Source: Staphylococcus rostri
GTDB lineage: Bacteria > Bacillota > Bacilli > Staphylococcales > Staphylococcaceae
Length of the DNA: 62,078 nucleotides
Assembly: GCF_002902145.1 (NCBI RefSeq)
Contig: NZ_PPRF01000015.1
Span: 1 to 62,078 of the forward strand
Direction: 5' to 3'
Shown here: piece after piece, positions 59,119-62,078 of the stretch
How the letters are laid out: every line of letters begins with the position of its first letter
How positions within the stretch are numbered: the stretch's first letter is position 1
The notes under the pieces: model-generated
What the model saw: the letters and a program-made list of their open reading frames with translations, nothing else
Databases searched by the model: none
Told to the model about the DNA's origin: nothing
Position numbers and translations under genes: made by a program

Positions 59119-60384
59119 ATGAATTATCTTGATAGCTTATATTGGATTCATGAACGTACGAAATTTGGCATTAAACCAGGTGTTAAACGTATGGAATGGA
59201 TGTTACAACGCCTTGGCAATCCTGAACAGCATATCCAGGCAATTCATGTGGGTGGCACGAATGGAAAAGGATCAACGGTTGCTTATTTGCGAGATGCACT
59301 GATGAATAACGACTATCAAGTTGGTACGTTTACGTCACCCTATATCGAATCATTCAATGAGCGCATCAGTTTAAATGGTGCGCCCATCTCGAATGATGAG
59401 ATTGTTGAATTGGTCGCACGTGTCAAACCTGTGAGTGAAGCAATGGATGCAGAAACAGAGTTAGGGGTTGCGACAGAATTTGAGATTATTACGACGATGA
59501 TGTATCTTTATTTTGGCGAAATTCATCCTGTTGATTTTGTAATTGTTGAAGCGGGATTAGGTGTGAAAAATGACTCGACGAATGTGATTAAACCGATTTT
59601 GAGTATTTTAACGAGCATCGGCTTAGATCATACAGATATTCTTGGGAACACGTATCTTGATATTGCACGTGATAAAAGTGCCATTATTAAAGAAGGTGTG
59701 CCAGTTGTCTATGCCGTAAAAAACGAAGAAGCGTTGAAATTGATTCGTGATGTATCGGAGAGTCTTGGTTCAAAAGGATTAGAATTTGATCGAGATGTTT
59801 TAATCGTTTCAGAAGAAGATGAATTCACATATCGCTACAAAGACTATGAGTTAGAAAATATTGTCTTGAATATGTTGGGTGAACACCAAAAGGAAAACGC
59901 AGCACTTGCGATTACCGCATTGATTGAATTGAATGAGCAAGGTGTGATTCACATTGACTTTAATAAAATGATTGATGGCATCGAAATGGTGAATTGGAGA
60001 GGGCGAATTGAACGCGTATCGACAGACCCACTCATCATTTTGGACGGTGCGCACAATCAAGAAAGTGTGAACGCCTTAGTTGATACCATCGAAAAATATT
60101 ATCATCTCGAAAAAGTCGATGTACTCTTTTCAGCGATAGATGGTAAACCGATTCATCATATGCTTCAGGCGTTCGATGAAATTGCACAACATATTTATGT
60201 AACACATTTCAATTTTCCAAAGGCGTTACCAATGGAAAAGTTATATGCTGAGATTGAAAGTGAACACAAATCGATGGTGGATGATTATGTATCATTCATT
60301 CAAAATTACCAAGGTGACGCACTACTCATCACAGGTAGTTTGTATTTCATTAGTGAAGTGAAATCTAAACTCGGTTTCAACTAA
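59119..60384 (+). CDS. folC: Folylpolyglutamate synthase / dihydrofolate synthase
   Basis: Adds glutamates to folates. 421 aa Mur-ligase-like. P-loop GGTNGKGSTVAYLRDAL (near 47), folate loop TSPYIESFNERISLN, GLDHTDILGNT (near 180), and C-terminal GRIERVSTDPLIILDGAHNQESV. TAGGAG lies before the ATG. It follows valS in one transcript. Confidence 0.97.
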   Translation: MNYLDSLYWIHERTKFGIKPGVKRMEWMLQRLGNPEQHIQAIHVGGTNGKGSTVAYLRDALMNNDYQVGTFTSPYIESFNERISLNGAPISNDEIVELVARVKPVSEAMDAETELGVATEFEIITTMMYLYFGEIHPVDFVIVEAGLGVKNDSTNVIKPILSILTSIGLDHTDILGNTYLDIARDKSAIIKEGVPVVYAVKNEEALKLIRDVSESLGSKGLEFDRDVLIVSEEDEFTYRYKDYELENIVLNMLGEHQKENAALAITALIELNEQGVIHIDFNKMIDGIEMVNWRGRIERVSTDPLIILDGAHNQESVNALVDTIEKYYHLEKVDVLFSAIDGKPIHHMLQAFDEIAQHIYVTHFNFPKALPMEKLYAEIESEHKSMVDDYVSFIQNYQGDALLITGSLYFISEVKSKLGFN

Positions 60385-60420
60385 TTTGGTCTAGACATAG
60401 ATACCATAAAGAATGTTTAA

Positions 60421-60468
60421 AGAGCAGTTTACAGATTATCAAGAAAACATCTGTGCACTGCTCTTTTT
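60421..60468 (+). terminator. Terminator of valS-folC
   Basis: AGAGCAGT pairs with ACTGCTCT, with inner AGAT/ATCT, followed by TTTT. Confidence 0.9.
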
Positions 60469-60561
60469 ATTTATGTTTGGCGATTTGACGCGGTAGAAAG
60501 AACGACTTATAATGCAGTTCATAAATCATCGCAAATAAGATTGGATGAGGAGGAGATTCGT

Positions 60562-61281
60562 GTGACAATTATTCTAGTTTTTTTGATAGGGAGTGCAATT
60601 ATGAGTTTTTTAATGCACATTGCTGAAGCACAACAATTGTCACTGAGCGCATTGTCTCATCGTTCAAAATGTCAAACATGTCAGCAAACTTTACAATGGC
60701 AAGATTTAGTGCCGATTGTGAGTTATATCTTGTTAAAAGGGCGCTGCCGTAATTGTCTAACGTCCATACCACGACAATTGTTCATCGCAGAAATCTTTGG
60801 TGGTTTCATAGCAATCATGCCGTTTATCAGTACGCTTTATATCGCCACTGACACATTTTATATAATTGCCTTCATATTGCTAGCACTCGCTTTTAATGAT
60901 ATTCAGTATTTGACCGTACCGCATCGTTTACTTGTCATTTTGTTTCTGTCCAACTATCTACGCTTACTACCATTTTCATTTGAAATGTCCCACTTTTATC
61001 TGATGTTAGGACTGATCGTCTCCAGTTTTTGTCTGCAACGTTATATTGGTATGGGTGATTTTAAGCTATTTTTTGTCCTGTCCATTTTTTTGCCAGTCCC
61101 TTTCACGCTCTTTATAATCTGGTTTACGTTTCCAATTGGCCTATTACTGATTCCAGTTTTTAAATTATACCATTTGTTTAACGCCCCATTTGTTCCATTA
61201 GTCCCAGCCATTTGCTCGAGTTTTATCTGTGTATCCTTATGTTATCCATTAATTTTAAATATGATAGGAGGACTTATATGA
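60562..61281 (+). CDS. comC: Type IV prepilin peptidase / competence protein ComC
   Basis: 239 aa membrane aspartic protease that processes competence pseudopilins. The N-terminal domain has the four-Cys motif CQTCQQ...CRNC (about 35-70). Catalytic Asp residues lie in AFNDIQYLTVP and GMGDFKLF. It has about 7-8 membrane segments. The start is GTG 60562 with GAGGAGGAG 6 nt upstream. Its stop overlaps the radC ATG. Intact, so natural-competence pseudopili could be processed. Confidence 0.93.
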   Translation: MTIILVFLIGSAIMSFLMHIAEAQQLSLSALSHRSKCQTCQQTLQWQDLVPIVSYILLKGRCRNCLTSIPRQLFIAEIFGGFIAIMPFISTLYIATDTFYIIAFILLALAFNDIQYLTVPHRLLVILFLSNYLRLLPFSFEMSHFYLMLGLIVSSFCLQRYIGMGDFKLFFVLSIFLPVPFTLFIIWFTFPIGLLLIPVFKLYHLFNAPFVPLVPAICSSFICVSLCYPLILNMIGGLI

Positions 61282-61967
61282 GTCGTATTTATGAATTATG
61301 TGAGCAAGAAAAGCCGAAAGAACGTCTTATTACGAAGGGGTCACAAGCGCTTTCTAATACTGAATTGATTGCGATATTGTTAAATACAGGTCATTTAGGG
61401 TGTTCGAGTTTACAGCTGGCTTCTCAATTAATGAGTACGTATCAAACACTCGATCGATTACAGTCACTTTCTATCGTTGAACTGACAGCCATAAAAGGGA
61501 TTGGTAGAAATAAGGCAGTCACGTTGATGGCGGCGTTTGAACTCGGTGGAAGGGCTAAAGAAGAGCGACAAACATACTTATCTGCACCGATAAATGAGCC
61601 TCAACAAATTGCAGATAACATGTATGGTTTAATGTGCGGTTATACACAAGAACATTTTGTCGTGTTGCTATTAAATACAAAGCATCAAGTGATTCATCAA
61701 AAAACAATTTTTATTGGCACGCTAAATAGCGCCATTATTCATCCGAGAGAAGTGTTTAAAGAAGCTGTCAAATGGTCTGCACATGCGATTATTGTCGTGC
61801 ATAATCATCCGTCTGGAGACCCGACACCATCGCAAGCAGACATTCAGACGACACAGCGATTAGTTGCATGTGGTGAAGCAATGGGTATCGATGTCTTAGA
61901 CCATATCATTATCGGCGATCACAAATATATTTCTATTATGAGTGATTTCGAAATTGACGAAAAATGA
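61278..61967 (+). CDS. radC: RadC / JAB-domain protein
   Basis: 229 aa. N-terminal helix-hairpin-helix (TAIKGIGRNKAVTLMAAFELG near 70) and C-terminal JAMM/MPN+ metal motif (HNHPSGDPTPSQAD near 175). The start is ATG 61278 after TAGGAGG; the longer frame runs inside comC. Despite its name, a role in DNA repair is doubtful for this family. ATGA overlap with comC. Confidence 0.95.
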   Translation: MSRIYELCEQEKPKERLITKGSQALSNTELIAILLNTGHLGCSSLQLASQLMSTYQTLDRLQSLSIVELTAIKGIGRNKAVTLMAAFELGGRAKEERQTYLSAPINEPQQIADNMYGLMCGYTQEHFVVLLLNTKHQVIHQKTIFIGTLNSAIIHPREVFKEAVKWSAHAIIVVHNHPSGDPTPSQADIQTTQRLVACGEAMGIDVLDHIIIGDHKYISIMSDFEIDEK

Positions 61968-61970
61968 CGT

Positions 61971-62007
61971 AAAAAAACGGGCAATTTGATGATAATCAAA
62001 GTCCCGC
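61971..62007 (-). terminator. Terminator for a minus-strand gene beyond the window
   Basis: On the minus strand GCGGGACTTTGAT pairs with ATCAAATTGCCCG, with internal mismatches, and runs into seven T (61971-61977). It implies a leftward gene starting to the right of the window. The last 70 bp show no gene. Confidence 0.65.
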
Positions 62008-62078
62008 ATCTCTATCGTAATGTGTATTTTATATAACAGTTAGGTATATATTATTAGATATGAAGAAATTGTACGAGC

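Overview
The window is chromosomal DNA of a low-GC firmicute and almost certainly a Staphylococcus. The backbone order usp-ald-pepQ-ytkL-ytoI-nrnA-dnaE-malic enzyme-accDA-pfkA-pyk-citZ-icd-phoPR-polA-mutM-coaE-gapB-nrdR-dnaB-dnaI-thrS-lysP-infC-rpmI-rplT-tig-clpX-engB-hemAXCDBL-valS-folC-comC-radC is the familiar staphylococcal one, and the proteins read as close but clearly non-identical relatives of S. aureus proteins. The species cannot be fixed from the sequence alone.

Bases 1-5320 form the accessory region, visibly more AT-rich than the rest. It holds a stripped-down type II-A CRISPR locus. In order these are a tracrRNA gene with two promoters, a major-facilitator transporter, a one-spacer CRISPR array with a degenerate terminal repeat, a full-length SauCas9-like cas9 (about 1052 aa, all RuvC and HNH residues present), and a 28-codon remnant of cas1. 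No cas1, cas2 or csn2 gene survives. The long form of the tracrRNA carries its own degenerate repeat (121-149) facing the anti-repeat (170-199). It can therefore fold as a natural single-guide RNA, like tracr-L of Streptococcus pyogenes. Cas9 may have been kept here for regulation or simple interference after adaptation was lost; that is inference.

Bases 5321-12800 hold two universal stress proteins, alanine dehydrogenase, an M24 dipeptidase, a metallo-hydrolase, a DRTGG/CBS protein and NrnA. Bases 12813-28307 hold dnaE, malic enzyme, acetyl-CoA carboxylase AccDA, PfkA-Pyk, CitZ-Icd and PhoPR: central carbon metabolism with visible CcpA cre-like sites. Bases 28431-36845 carry replication and repair (polA, mutM, coaE, nrdR, dnaB, dnaI) plus gluconeogenic gapB with a cre over its promoter.

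Bases 36846-42442 are a run of RNA-controlled genes: thrS (T-box), lysP (lysine riboswitch) and infC-rpmI-rplT (L20-type leader, infC starting at ATA). Bases 42884-47328 hold a Nudix protein, a TPR-like protein, trigger factor and ClpX. Bases 47445-54301 hold engB and the complete early haem operon hemA-hemX-hemC-hemD-hemB-hemL. The window ends with an AbrB-family membrane protein, tag (opposite strand), valS (T-box), folC, comC and radC.

Four intergenic spaces carry copies of one dispersed imperfect-palindromic repeat of about 110-165 bp, with GGGACA/TGTCCC ends. No rRNA, tRNA, prophage or intact insertion sequence was seen.
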